Notes: generated by a model not told the origin, from the letters alone. Shown: positions 25,203 through 33,537, counted from the stretch's first letter. The stretch: 64,000 nt of DNA from Pseudomonas sp. MF4836 (GCF_002018875.1 NZ_MVOL01000022.1:1-64000); one strand, 5' to 3'. Numbers and translations: made by a program.

Positions 25203-25225
25203 GCGGCTACAGGCTCTGTAGCCGC
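25203..25225. repeat. Head-to-head REP hairpin
   Basis: GCGGCTACAG-GCT-CTGTAGCCGC is a perfect 10-bp inverted repeat with a 3-nt loop, preceded by GCGCAGCCTCGTGCCTCGGC. Same REP class as at 7360-7466 and 35651-35740. Lies between convergent genes and may act as a bidirectional terminator. Confidence 0.7.
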
Positions 25226-25274
25226 TGGCGTTCGGATGACGGCCAATACCAAAACGCACCGGCTCACAGGCCCG

Positions 25275-25754
25275 CTAACCGGCGAGTGCGGCTTCGATGG
25301 CCGCGATGTCTATCTTGGTCATGGTCATCATGGCGTCGAAAGCGCGCTTGGCCGCCGCGGGATCGGGGTCGATGATCGCGGCGGTCAACACACGGGGCGT
25401 GATCTGCCATGACACGCCCCACTTGTCCTTGCACCAGCCACAGACGCTTGCCTGGCCTCCGTTGGTGACAATCGCGTTCCACAAGCGGTCCGTTTCGGCC
25501 TGGTCGTCGGTCGCCACCTGGAATGAAAAAGCCTCGTTATGGGTGATCCCCGCCCCGCCGTTCAATCCGAGGCAAGGGAGGCCCATGACCGTGAACTCGA
25601 CCGTTATGACATCGCCCTGCTTGCCCGCCGGGTAGTCGCCAGGCGCGTGATGAACGGCGATTACGGCGCTGTCCGGGAAGGTCTGGGCGTAGAACTGCGC
25701 AGCGTCTTGCGCGGTGCCGTTGTACCAGAGGCAGATGGTGTTTTTGTTGAGCAT
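25275..25754 (-). CDS. VOC/PhnB-like protein
   Basis: Protein of 159 aa of the 3-demethylubiquinone methyltransferase-like/PhnB branch of the vicinal-oxygen-chelate fold: TICLWYNGTAQDAAQFYAQT at the N-terminus, HHAPGDYPAGKQGDVITVEF, then GWCKDKWGVSWQITPRVL. The start ATG has GGAGAAG 5 nt upstream. Proteins like this often have unknown substrates; a metal-bound enzyme or binding role is possible. It is the only gene between the REP hairpin and the hicAB promoter. Confidence 0.85.
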   Translation of the reverse strand: MLNKNTICLWYNGTAQDAAQFYAQTFPDSAVIAVHHAPGDYPAGKQGDVITVEFTVMGLPCLGLNGGAGITHNEAFSFQVATDDQAETDRLWNAIVTNGGQASVCGWCKDKWGVSWQITPRVLTAAIIDPDPAAAKRAFDAMMTMTKIDIAAIEAALAG

Positions 25755-26032
25755 TTTTCTTCTCCAGAATCAGGCCTGATACCTTCACTCCAGCCGCGCT
25801 GAACCTAGGCACATCCACAGGCGAACCCTAAGTGTTGTACAAAGCGCGGTTTTTTCAAAAATCGACCCCTTGCAGCCCCTTACAACCGGCAGCCGTTGGC
25901 CGAAAGCGCTTTGATGTTTGCCAAGACGCCTGAACGATACTTTCCGATACATAACTCCAGACACACAATTCAACCTGCGTTACCATGCGCCTAGAGTTAT
26001 AAAGCACCCCTCACCCCGATAAGGAGATGGAG

Positions 26033-26215
26033 GTGCAAAGCAGACAGCTGATCAAGGAGCTTGAAGCCGCAGGATGGGTACTGGACCGGGTTACCGGAAG
26101 CCACCATCTTTTCAAGCATCCCTACCGGCCCGAGACCGTTCCGGTGCCGCCCCCGAAAAAGGACCTGCCACGGGGCACGGTCAGGGCCATCCGGAAACTG
26201 CCTGGACTGATATAG
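26033..26215 (+). CDS. hicA: HicA-type mRNA interferase toxin
   Basis: Toxin of 60 aa with the double-stranded RNA-binding-like HicA fold: SRQLIKELEAAGWVLDRVTG, then the catalytic-histidine motif GSHHLFKHP and PPPKKDLPRGTVRAI. HicA cleaves mRNA and tmRNA until neutralised by HicB. I start at GTG 26033, which is correctly spaced from GGAG (26023-26026); an ATG at 26027 abuts the Shine-Dalgarno directly. It precedes hicB by 32 bp. Confidence 0.88.
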   Translation: MQSRQLIKELEAAGWVLDRVTGSHHLFKHPYRPETVPVPPPKKDLPRGTVRAIRKLPGLI

Positions 26216-26247
26216 CCCTTCAGCCTTCATCTATTGAGGAAATCCCC

Positions 26248-26649
26248 GTGCAATATCCCATCTGCATCGAGTGGGGCGACGAACAGACGGCCACCGGCAT
26301 CCAGATTCCCGACATTCCTGGAGCCGTCACCGCTGGCGACAGCTTCGAGTCCGCGTACGGCGCCGCCATGGAAATCGCCCACATCATGCTCGAAGAACTG
26401 GCCCGTGCAGGACACGCCATTCCCCTGCCCACCTCCATCGGCCAGCACCGCGCCAACCCCGATTTCGCGGGGATGGGCTGGGGCATGCTGGACATCGACG
26501 TCGCGCCTTACCTGGGCAAAACCGAGAAGGTCAACGTGACCTTGCCCGGGTACGTGATTCAACGGATCGACCGGTTCGTGCGAGAGCACAACATCAAGAG
26601 CCGGTCGTCTTTTCTGGCGGATGCGGCGATGGAGAAATTGGGGCGTTGA
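26248..26649 (+). CDS. hicB: HicB-type antitoxin
   Basis: Antitoxin of 133 aa: N-terminal HicB domain with a degenerate RNase H fold (YPICIEWGDEQTATGIQIPD; AGDSFESAYGAAMEIAHIML) that covers HicA, and a C-terminal ribbon-helix-helix DNA-binding segment (VNVTLPGYVIQRIDRFVRE). The start is GTG 26248 with GAGGAA 7 nt upstream. As usual for the family it should autorepress the hicAB promoter. It lies about 100 bp inside the right boundary repeat of the island. Confidence 0.88.
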   Translation: MQYPICIEWGDEQTATGIQIPDIPGAVTAGDSFESAYGAAMEIAHIMLEELARAGHAIPLPTSIGQHRANPDFAGMGWGMLDIDVAPYLGKTEKVNVTLPGYVIQRIDRFVREHNIKSRSSFLADAAMEKLGR

Positions 26650-26744
26650 GGATTGGGGGGCGTTCGGACGGTGGCAGTAGCAGATGTGTTGGGCGTCGGT
26701 AAGGGCCAGCGCAGGCTCGGCAGCGGCGACAGAGCGACGCACCA

Positions 26745-27129
26745 GGCCGGCCGGAAGGCCGCCGTCTTGCCCTTGATTTTGATTTTGATTTTGATCTGAA
26801 GCGCCCCGTTAAACCACGATGGCCGAACGCAGGCAGTGAGCCGTGGGCAACCCGGCAGGACGCCGGGTTAGCCGCGCTGGGCCAGGGATGGCCCATCGCG
26901 GCGGCCCACGGATCACTGCCGGAGTGAGGGCATGCCGAGCCTAGGCGAGGCACCGAGTGGTGGGGCAAGAGCGTTTTGCTTACTTTTGCGCTGTTCAAAA
27001 GTGAGCCGCCGTAAGGGCGGAACCCTTAGCCGCCACACCCGCAGCAATGGATATGCACCCCCATAAAACCGAGGAGCCAGGTCTTGGGGCCGCTACGCGG
27101 CCCAGCGGGAGCAAGCTCCCTCGCCACAG
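26745..27129 (-). repeat. Long intergenic repeat, copy 2 (~385 bp, inverted)
   Basis: Reverse complement of copy 1 with few substitutions and a small length change where copy 2 has three AAAATC units. Includes the same palindromic ends (GGCCGGCCGGAAGGCC; GAGCAAGCTCCCTCGCCACA) and core. It forms the right border of the island and is non-coding. Confidence 0.85.
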
Positions 27130-27171
27130 GGGTAAGGCAGGCCGGCCGGAGGGCCGCCTGGGAGCCCCAAA

Positions 27172-27897
27172 TCACTGCACCGGCAAAAAATTCATGAACA
27201 GCAAACTCTGCGCATAATTCAACCCAATCCGCCGATACCGCTCATCCAACATCTGCGTCAGCAAATCCAACCGCGCCACAATCTTCCCAAACTCAACCGC
27301 AAAACTCAGGTTACTGCCCTCCTCCGAAATCTCATTGGAAAACAACAACAGCACCCCATTGGCATCCTGCCGCTGGCTCAACAACCAAGTGGCCTTCTCA
27401 ATATTGCGCGCCGCATTGCTGACAAACTGCGGATCAATCGCATCAGTCATATAAAACTCGGTGCGCCCCCCATGGGCCGTCACCAGCATGCTGCCGATGG
27501 CATAGATAAACGCCCCGACCCGATCCCCCTGGAATTCCGGGCTCAGGGAATAACTCAAGGCCGCCAGATCCCGGCGATTGCCCAATGAAGGCAGCGGCTG
27601 GCGCTTTTCGATGGCGTTGCGGATTTCGCGCTGGGCGGTGGTGCCGTCGGGGTAGCCCGATTTGCGCCACTGCGCCGGGTTGCGCAGGTACAGCTTGCCC
27701 ATCAGCAGGTACAGGCTTTGTAGGTTGTCGCGCATGCCCAGGGTGGCCATGCGGTCGACGCTGGTCTGGAAGAATTCGTCGGGTTTGCCTTTACGAAACT
27801 GTTCCGCGATATCGCGTCCTTGCTGCTGGCTGCAGCCACTGGAACAGAGCACCAACAGCCCTGCCAACAGCAGGGGGCGGCGCAGCAATTGCTTCAT
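27172..27897 (-). CDS. Putative lipoprotein, 241 aa
   Basis: The N-terminus is basic, then hydrophobic (LLLAGLLVLCSSGC), with a lipobox ending SSGC at about residue 22, so it is probably a lipid-anchored envelope protein. The rest is helical and soluble (FQTSVDRMATLGMRDNLQSL; RIGLNYAQSLLFMNFLPVQ at the end). I start at the ATG at 27895-27897 because the signal sequence begins there. Family not recognised. It lies just outside the right island repeat and is convergent with nothing; the aco operon terminator lies behind it. Confidence 0.65.
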   Translation of the reverse strand: MKQLLRRPLLLAGLLVLCSSGCSQQQGRDIAEQFRKGKPDEFFQTSVDRMATLGMRDNLQSLYLLMGKLYLRNPAQWRKSGYPDGTTAQREIRNAIEKRQPLPSLGNRRDLAALSYSLSPEFQGDRVGAFIYAIGSMLVTAHGGRTEFYMTDAIDPQFVSNAARNIEKATWLLSQRQDANGVLLLFSNEISEEGSNLSFAVEFGKIVARLDLLTQMLDERYRRIGLNYAQSLLFMNFLPVQ

Positions 27898-27993
27898 GCA
27901 AAAGAAGGGGGCGTAGGCCATCGGCACCGGGTCAATATTCACTGGCATAGCTGGGGATCAGCGCGGCCTGGCCATGAATAGAGCGGCAAAACC

Positions 27994-28026
27994 TAAAAAA
28001 GTGCGATGGCCACCCACGGCCATCGC
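27994..28026 (-). terminator. Rho-independent terminator of the aco operon
   Basis: On the minus strand GCGATGGCC-GTGGGT-GGCCATCGC is followed by ACTTTTTT. Stem of 9 bp, loop of 6, T-run at 27994-28000. It lies 22 bp beyond the dehydrogenase gene. Confidence 0.88.
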
Positions 28027-28047
28027 CAAATCGCCCGCTTGGGCGTG

Positions 28048-29142
28048 CTACACGCGACCCGGTGAAACGATGATTTTCACGTTGTGTTCCTTGTTGTTGA
28101 CCAGCTCCTCAAAGCCCTGGCCAACGATCTCTTCCAGTTGGATGCGCCCGGTCACCAGCGGCGTGATGTCCAGGCGGCCGTCGGCGATAAAGGCAATCAC
28201 ATCGGCGAATTCGCCGTTGTAGGCCAGGGAGCCCAGCACCTGTTTCTCGGTGGCCACCAGCTCGAAGAAGTTGAACTCGCTGGGCTCTTCGAAGATGCCC
28301 ACCAGCACGCATTTGCCGGCCTTGCGGATCAGGTCGATGGCCAGCTTGGCCGTACGTTTGTTGCCGATGCATTCAAAGCTGACATCGGCCCCCAGGCCGC
28401 CGGTGAGGCGCTTGACCTCGGCCAGGGCGTCGCATTCCTTGGGGTCGAGCACGTGGGTGGCGCCGACTTCCAGGGCCTTGGCCTTGCGTGCGCCGGACAT
28501 TTCCAGGGCAATGACCTGGGCCGCGCCGGCGGCCTTGGCGCACATGATGGTGCACAGGCCGATGGTCCCGGCGCCGACCACCACCACGTTCTGCCCCAGC
28601 AGGTTGCCGGCCTTTTTCACCGCGTGCATGCCCACCGCCAAGGGCTCGATCAGCGCCCCGGCTTCGGCCGGGAAGTTGGCCGGCAATTTGTACAGCAGGT
28701 TGGCCGGCACGTTGACCAGTTCGGCAAAAGCGCCGTTGTTCATCAACCCGGTGAAGGCCAGGTTTTCGCAGATGTTGTACAGGCCGTGGGTGCAGTAATA
28801 ACAGGTGCCGCAGTGCTGGCAGGCATCGGCCGCCACCGGCTCGCCGACGCTGAAGCCCTGGACCCCGGCACCGAGCTCGACGATCTCGCCGCAGAACTCA
28901 TGGCCAAGGATGCACTGGCCTTTGATGCCGGTCAGCGGGTGCGGCGCATCCACCGGGATGAAGACCGGGCCGGCCACGTATTCATGCAGGTCGGAACCGC
29001 AGATCCCGCACCACTCGACGCGGATCTGCACCCAGCCGGCCGGTGGCGCGCCCGGCAGCGGCACGTCTTCGACGCGGATGTCGTTGCGGCCATGCCACAC
29101 GGCGGCACGCATGCTTTGAGTCGATTTGAGAGAAACACCCAT
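28048..29142 (-). CDS. bdhA: 2,3-butanediol dehydrogenase (zinc-dependent MDR family)
   Basis: Medium-chain dehydrogenase of 364 aa. Catalytic zinc ligands appear in CGICGSDLHEY and GHEFCGEIVE, structural-zinc cysteines in CQHCGTCYYCTHGLYNIC, and NAD-binding VVVGAGTIGL in the second half. It should interconvert 2,3-butanediol and acetoin, feeding the acetoin dehydrogenase encoded upstream. Last gene of the aco operon, directly before the terminator. AACAATAA (29155-29162 on the minus strand) abuts AAGGAG of its binding site, suggesting Hfq/Crc repression. Confidence 0.87.
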   Translation of the reverse strand: MGVSLKSTQSMRAAVWHGRNDIRVEDVPLPGAPPAGWVQIRVEWCGICGSDLHEYVAGPVFIPVDAPHPLTGIKGQCILGHEFCGEIVELGAGVQGFSVGEPVAADACQHCGTCYYCTHGLYNICENLAFTGLMNNGAFAELVNVPANLLYKLPANFPAEAGALIEPLAVGMHAVKKAGNLLGQNVVVVGAGTIGLCTIMCAKAAGAAQVIALEMSGARKAKALEVGATHVLDPKECDALAEVKRLTGGLGADVSFECIGNKRTAKLAIDLIRKAGKCVLVGIFEEPSEFNFFELVATEKQVLGSLAYNGEFADVIAFIADGRLDITPLVTGRIQLEEIVGQGFEELVNNKEHNVKIIVSPGRV

Positions 29143-29205
29143 CTTGGCTACTCCTTATTGTTATAGGGCTGCGCAGCCAGGGGGCCGGCGCAGCCATCAC
29201 GGGCT

Positions 29206-30318
29206 TCAGTGCTGGCGGATAAACTCCAGCACCAGCCGGTTGACCTGTTCCGCCGCTTCCATCTGCACCATGTGCGCCTGGCCCGGCAGGATCTCGATCT
29301 GCGCCGCCAGGCCCTGGCTGTGGGCCGCCGGGATGATCGCGTCATCACTGCCCCAGATCACCAGCACCGGTTGCGCGCCGTCCTGGACCACGGCTCGCAG
29401 GTCGAGCTGTTGCCGGCCTTCGCCGAACAGGTTCGCCGCCAGTTGCCGCAGGGCGCTGTCCACCCCTTCCAGGCGCTTGTACTTGAGCATGTCTTCGAGC
29501 ATCTGCCGGTTGACCAGTTCGGCGTTGGAGAACAGCTGCATCAGCGGCGCCTTCAAGGCGTTGCGGTTGGCCGCCTCGACGAATCCCTGCAGGTAGCTGC
29601 CATTGATTTCCGTGCCCAGGCCGGCGCTGCCGATCAGGGTCAGCGAGCGCACCCGCTGCGGGGACAGGCGCGCGGCGTTGAGGCACACCGCACCGCCCAT
29701 GGAATGGCCCACCAGGTGCGCCTCGGGGATATCCAGGTGATCGAGCAGCGCCAGCAGCACGCCACTCAGTTCATCCAGGTCGCCGCGCTGCAACTGCTTG
29801 GCCGACTCACCATGGCCCGGCAGGTCGAGGGCGATCACCCGGCGCCCGGCGGCCAGGGCTTCATGGTTGAACAGCCAGTTGTTGAGGTCGCCGCCAAAAC
29901 CGTGCACCAGCACCAGCGGCACACCGCCTTCGCCGCGCTCGAAATAGCGCACCAGGCGCCCGTCCAGTTCGACTTTCTGGGGCTTGGGTCCGCTGTCTTC
30001 TTCAGCACCGGCACCGGGCACGAAGTCGGCCTGGAACTGCTCGATCACCGCGTCGATCTCGGCGTCGCTGACGTCGCCCTCGACCACGATGCCGAGCAAG
30101 GCGCCGACGGACAGGGTTTCGTCCTGGCGGGCAATCTGGCGCCGCAGCACGCCGGAGAACGGCGCCTCGACGCTGCTGGAGATCTTGTCGGTCTCGACGT
30201 CCAGCACTTCATCGCCCTTGGTGATGGCCTGGCCTTCTTCCTTGAGCCAGGCATCGACCCGGCCCTCGGTCATCGACAGGCCCCACTTGGGCATGGTCAG
30301 GGTATGGATCTGGCTCAT
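29206..30318 (-). CDS. acoC: Acetoin dehydrogenase E2 (AcoC), lipoyl plus alpha/beta-hydrolase
   Basis: Protein of 370 aa. An N-terminal lipoyl domain (1-80) carries the lipoylation lysine K45 in VETDKISSSV. After a linker, the C-terminal part is an alpha/beta-hydrolase fold (LVLVHGFGGDLNNW, nucleophile-elbow LVGHSMGGA with S206, H in GQAHMVQ) instead of the usual 2-oxoacid dehydrogenase acyltransferase core; this is known for AcoC of pseudomonads. It receives the acetyl group from cleaved acetoin and makes acetyl-CoA. The start overlaps the acoB stop by ATGA. Confidence 0.88.
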   Translation of the reverse strand: MSQIHTLTMPKWGLSMTEGRVDAWLKEEGQAITKGDEVLDVETDKISSSVEAPFSGVLRRQIARQDETLSVGALLGIVVEGDVSDAEIDAVIEQFQADFVPGAGAEEDSGPKPQKVELDGRLVRYFERGEGGVPLVLVHGFGGDLNNWLFNHEALAAGRRVIALDLPGHGESAKQLQRGDLDELSGVLLALLDHLDIPEAHLVGHSMGGAVCLNAARLSPQRVRSLTLIGSAGLGTEINGSYLQGFVEAANRNALKAPLMQLFSNAELVNRQMLEDMLKYKRLEGVDSALRQLAANLFGEGRQQLDLRAVVQDGAQPVLVIWGSDDAIIPAAHSQGLAAQIEILPGQAHMVQMEAAEQVNRLVLEFIRQH

Positions 30319-31334
30319 CAGCGCTTGCTCCATTCGATGACTTTGAGCACGGCGTTTTCGATCTTCGCCGCGTCGGGGATGTACAGGTCTTCCAGGGCAT
30401 CGGAGAACGGCACCGGGGTGTGCGGCGCGGTGACCATTTCAATCGGTGCCTTGAGCGCACCAAAGGCTTTTTGCGCCACCAGGGCCGAGATATCGGTGGC
30501 CATGGAGCAGCGCGGGTTGGCTTCGTCGATGACCACCAGACGCCCGGTCTTCTCCACGCTTTCGAGGATGCTGTCTTCATCCAGCGGGCTGGTGGTGCGC
30601 AGGTCGATGACCTCGCAATCGATGCCGCGCCCGGCCAGGCTGCGCGCCGCGTCCATCGCGGTGTTGACCGTGCGCCCGTAGGAGACCAGGGTCACGTCCT
30701 TGCCGTCGCGCAGGAAGTTGGCCTCGCCGAAGGGGATGGTGTAGAGCTCTTCCGGCACTTCGCCCTGCATGCTGTAGAGCATTTTGTGCTCGCAGAAAAT
30801 CACCGGGTCGTTGTCGCGAATGGCCTGGATCAACAAGCCCTTGGCATCGTAGGGCGAGGATGGGCAGACCACTTTCAGCCCGGGGATGTGGGTCCACAGC
30901 GAGGTCAGCATTTGCGAGTGCTGGGCCGCCGCGCGCAGCCCGGCGCCGACCATGGTGCGGATCACCAGCGGGGTGGCCGCCTTGCCGCCGAACATGTAGC
31001 GGAATTTGGCCGCCTGGTTGAGGATCTGGTCCAGGCAGCAGCCGGCGAAGTCGACGAACATCAACTCGCACACCGGGCGCACGCCGCAGGTGGCCGCGCC
31101 GACCGCCGCGCCGACATAGCCCAGCTCCGACAGCGGGGTGTCGAGCACGCGCCCGGGGAACTGGTGGTACAGGCCTTTGGTCACGCCCAGCACCCCGCCC
31201 CAGGCGTCGTTTTCACCGGGGGCACCGGCACCGCCGGCGACGTCTTCACCCATGATGAACACGCTGGGGTCGCGGCGCATTTCCTGGGCCAGGGCTTCGT
31301 TGATGGCCTGCTGATAACTGATTTTTCTCGCCAT
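30318..31334 (-). CDS. acoB: Acetoin dehydrogenase E1 beta subunit
   Basis: Thiamine-diphosphate enzyme subunit of 338 aa, transketolase-like beta chain: QQAINEALAQEMRRDPSVFI, GEDVAGGAGAP, ELMFVDFAGCCLDQILNQ, and the transketolase C-terminal domain (VSYGRTVNTAMDAARSLAG). With AcoA it cleaves acetoin to acetaldehyde and an acetyl unit. AACAAGAA (31349-31356, minus strand) lies just upstream of its start region. Overlaps acoC, 33 bp after acoA. Confidence 0.9.
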   Translation of the reverse strand: MARKISYQQAINEALAQEMRRDPSVFIMGEDVAGGAGAPGENDAWGGVLGVTKGLYHQFPGRVLDTPLSELGYVGAAVGAATCGVRPVCELMFVDFAGCCLDQILNQAAKFRYMFGGKAATPLVIRTMVGAGLRAAAQHSQMLTSLWTHIPGLKVVCPSSPYDAKGLLIQAIRDNDPVIFCEHKMLYSMQGEVPEELYTIPFGEANFLRDGKDVTLVSYGRTVNTAMDAARSLAGRGIDCEVIDLRTTSPLDEDSILESVEKTGRLVVIDEANPRCSMATDISALVAQKAFGALKAPIEMVTAPHTPVPFSDALEDLYIPDAAKIENAVLKVIEWSKR

Positions 31335-31367
31335 GATAGAGGTCTCGATTCTTGTTATAGGGAGTAT

Positions 31368-32345
31368 TCAGGGGTAGGAGACGTAGACGTCGGTGAGCAG
31401 GTCGGCGGGGCTCGGCTTGGGGTCGGACTTGGCCTTGCGCACGGCGTTTTCGATCAGCAGTTCGACCTCGTGGTCGATCTGGTCCAGCTGGCTGGCCTGG
31501 ACCAGCCCGGCGCGGGTGCTGCGCTCGCGGAACTGCATCAGGCAGTCGTTGTGCTCGCGAAAATGCTTGACCTCATCCGGCGCGCGGTAGGTCTGGGCAT
31601 CGCCTTCGAAGTGGCCGTAATAGCGGGTCAGCTTGACCTCGATCAGCGATGGCCCCTCCCCGGCCCGGGCCCGTTCCACGGCCGCGCCGGCGGCTTCGTG
31701 CACGGCAAAGAAGTCAAAGCCGTCGACCGTGACCCCGGGCATGCCAAAGCCGGCGGCGCGGTCGGCGATGTGGTCGCAGGCCACCGACCAGTTGGAGGCC
31801 GTAGCCTCGGCGTAACCGTTGTTCTCGGCGATGAACAGGCACGGCAGGTTCCACACCGAGGCCATGTTCATGGCCTCGAACACCGCGCCCTCGTTGGAGC
31901 CGCCATCGCCGAAAAACACCACCGCCACGCTGTCGGTGCCCTTGAGTTTGGCGGCCAGGGCCGCGCCCACCACCAGTGGCGCGCCGGCGCCGACAATGCC
32001 GTTGGCGCCGAGCATGCCCTTCTCGAAATCGGCGATGTGCATGGAGCCGCCCTTGCCCTGGCAGACCCCGGTTTTCTTGCCGTAGATCTCGGCCATCATC
32101 CCGTACACGTCCACGCCCTTGGCGATGCAATGGCCGTGGCCGCGGTGGTTGGAGGCGATGCAATCATCGTCGCCCAGGTGGGCCATGACGCCTGCGGCCG
32201 AGGCTTCTTCGCCGGCATACAGGTGGACGAAACCGGGGATCTCGCCGGTGGCGAACTCCACGTGCAGGCGCTCTTCGAAGGCACGGATGGTGCGCATCAC
32301 CTGGTAGGCATGCAGCAACTGATCAGAGGTCAAAGGTGTCGACAT
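31368..32345 (-). CDS. acoA: Acetoin dehydrogenase E1 alpha subunit
   Basis: E1 alpha chain of 325 aa with the thiamine diphosphate motif GDGGSNEGAVFEAMNMASVW (GDG...N) and N-terminal MRTIRAFEERLHVEFATGE typical of the pyruvate-dehydrogenase E1 alpha family. Forms the heterotetramer with AcoB. It starts 2 bp after the acoX stop, and its GGAG site overlaps that stop; AATAAAAA lies between site and start. Confidence 0.9.
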   Translation of the reverse strand: MSTPLTSDQLLHAYQVMRTIRAFEERLHVEFATGEIPGFVHLYAGEEASAAGVMAHLGDDDCIASNHRGHGHCIAKGVDVYGMMAEIYGKKTGVCQGKGGSMHIADFEKGMLGANGIVGAGAPLVVGAALAAKLKGTDSVAVVFFGDGGSNEGAVFEAMNMASVWNLPCLFIAENNGYAEATASNWSVACDHIADRAAGFGMPGVTVDGFDFFAVHEAAGAAVERARAGEGPSLIEVKLTRYYGHFEGDAQTYRAPDEVKHFREHNDCLMQFRERSTRAGLVQASQLDQIDHEVELLIENAVRKAKSDPKPSPADLLTDVYVSYP

Positions 32346-32347
32346 TT

Positions 32348-33424
32348 TTATTCTCCAGGAGTGTCTTGGTGCTGAAGGTTCACGGGGTGTTGCGGGTGTT
32401 CGCGACCGATGGCCAACAGGCGCTCTTGCGCCGTGAACGCCAGGGCCGCCTGGACATCGATGCTCAGCGGGCCGCCGCCATCGAGGGTGACCGTGGGTCG
32501 GTCATGCAGGTTGAATTCGATTTCGCGCTCGCCATCCAGGGCCAGGGTGCCGCTGGGCAGGGACAGGGGCCGGGGCACCCCGGTTTGCAGGTAACCGGCG
32601 TCGCGCACCCCGCAGCCCTGCAACAACCCCGGAGCCAGGGGCACCAGCAGAGCCTGGGGCGCATGGGGGTCCAGGCGCATCCAGGCGCCGTAGGGTTCCT
32701 GGCGGGTGACCGGCAGCCACAGCCCGCACAGGGCAGACAGGCCGATGGACTGGGGCTCGGCAAAGGTCACGAAGACCTCGGCCAGGTCCGCCGCACGGCT
32801 GATGGCCCGAGCGCCGATAAAGGGCAGCGAGGACACCGCCACGTCCACCAGGGCGATCTCGTGCAGGCCCCGTGCGGGCTCGCGCACCAGCAGCCGTTTG
32901 TTGCGCCGCAGGGCGATTTCGGCCGGGATCCGCCCGCTGGCGAACAGCCCGCCGGCCAGCCCGGCGCTGGTGGCTTCGCGCAGTTCGGGGAAGGCGTTGT
33001 TGGTGCCGGTGGACAGGGTCAGCAGCGGAATATCGCCGACCTCGGCGGCCACCGCCTTGTGGGTGCCGTCGCCCCCGAGCACGGCAATCAGCGCCACGCC
33101 GCGCTCGGCCATCCAGCGTGCGGCCTTGCGCGTGTCTTCGACGCTCTGGCGCAGGGTCAGGTCGAGAAACTCCAGCGCCGGCCAATGGCTGTCCCGGGCC
33201 TGGCGGCTGTGGCTGTTTTTCTGCACCGCGGCGGCGATGCCGGTCATGTCGGTGGGCATCAGCACCCGTTCGATACCGGTGGCGCCAAACGCCGCCAGCA
33301 AGCGCTGGATCACCGAGACTTTGTCGGTGCTGGAAAACAGCCCGGCATTGGCGGTCAGGCGGCGCACGTCGCGCCCCGAGGCCGGGTTGGCGATGATGCC
33401 CACGGTCAAGGGCAAACGGCTCAT
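32348..33424 (-). CDS. acoX: AcoX acetoin catabolism protein (ATP-NAD kinase-like fold)
   Basis: Protein of 358 aa belonging to the ATP-NAD/diacylglycerol kinase-like superfamily: VGIIANPASGRDVRRLTANA at the N-terminus and the GGDGTHKAVAAEVGD motif (GGDGT) in the middle, then LSTGTNNAFPE. Its role in acetoin use is unresolved; phosphorylation of a nucleotide or cofactor is plausible from the fold. I start at ATG 33422-33424, which overlaps the stop of a 16-aa leader peptide. A GTG at 33478 is an alternative in-frame start. Confidence 0.83.
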   Translation of the reverse strand: MSRLPLTVGIIANPASGRDVRRLTANAGLFSSTDKVSVIQRLLAAFGATGIERVLMPTDMTGIAAAVQKNSHSRQARDSHWPALEFLDLTLRQSVEDTRKAARWMAERGVALIAVLGGDGTHKAVAAEVGDIPLLTLSTGTNNAFPELREATSAGLAGGLFASGRIPAEIALRRNKRLLVREPARGLHEIALVDVAVSSLPFIGARAISRAADLAEVFVTFAEPQSIGLSALCGLWLPVTRQEPYGAWMRLDPHAPQALLVPLAPGLLQGCGVRDAGYLQTGVPRPLSLPSGTLALDGEREIEFNLHDRPTVTLDGGGPLSIDVQAALAFTAQERLLAIGREHPQHPVNLQHQDTPGE

Positions 33425-33471
33425 GCAGCCACCCCGGGCACAACAGCGAACGAACCTTGAGCGAACGACAT
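33421..33471 (-). CDS. aco operon leader peptide (16 aa)
   Basis: A 16-codon frame (MSFAQGSFAVVPGVAA) starts at ATG 33469-33471 with the strong site AAGAGGTG upstream and stops in TGA overlapping the acoX ATG. acoX itself has a weaker site (GGGGTGG). AATAAGAA (33482-33489, minus strand) lies directly before the leader site, so one Hfq/Crc binding event could silence leader and coupled acoX together. The peptide may only serve to load ribosomes. Confidence 0.4.
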   Translation of the reverse strand: MSFAQGSFAVVPGVAA

Positions 33472-33522
33472 AGGGCACCTCTTCTTATTATCTGGCCAGT
33501 CAGGCTGGGTATCAGAGCTAGA

Positions 33523-33537
33523 GCAAGGCCGGTGCCA
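33523..33537 (-). promoter_or_regulatory. Sigma-54 (-24/-12) promoter of the aco operon
   Basis: On the minus strand TGGCAC (33537-33532), five bases, then TTGC (33526-33523): a full match to the TGGCAC-N5-TTGC consensus. It faces acoX, with an expected start about 33510. The neighbouring regulator AcoR has the GAFTGA loop needed to activate this polymerase. Confidence 0.85.
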
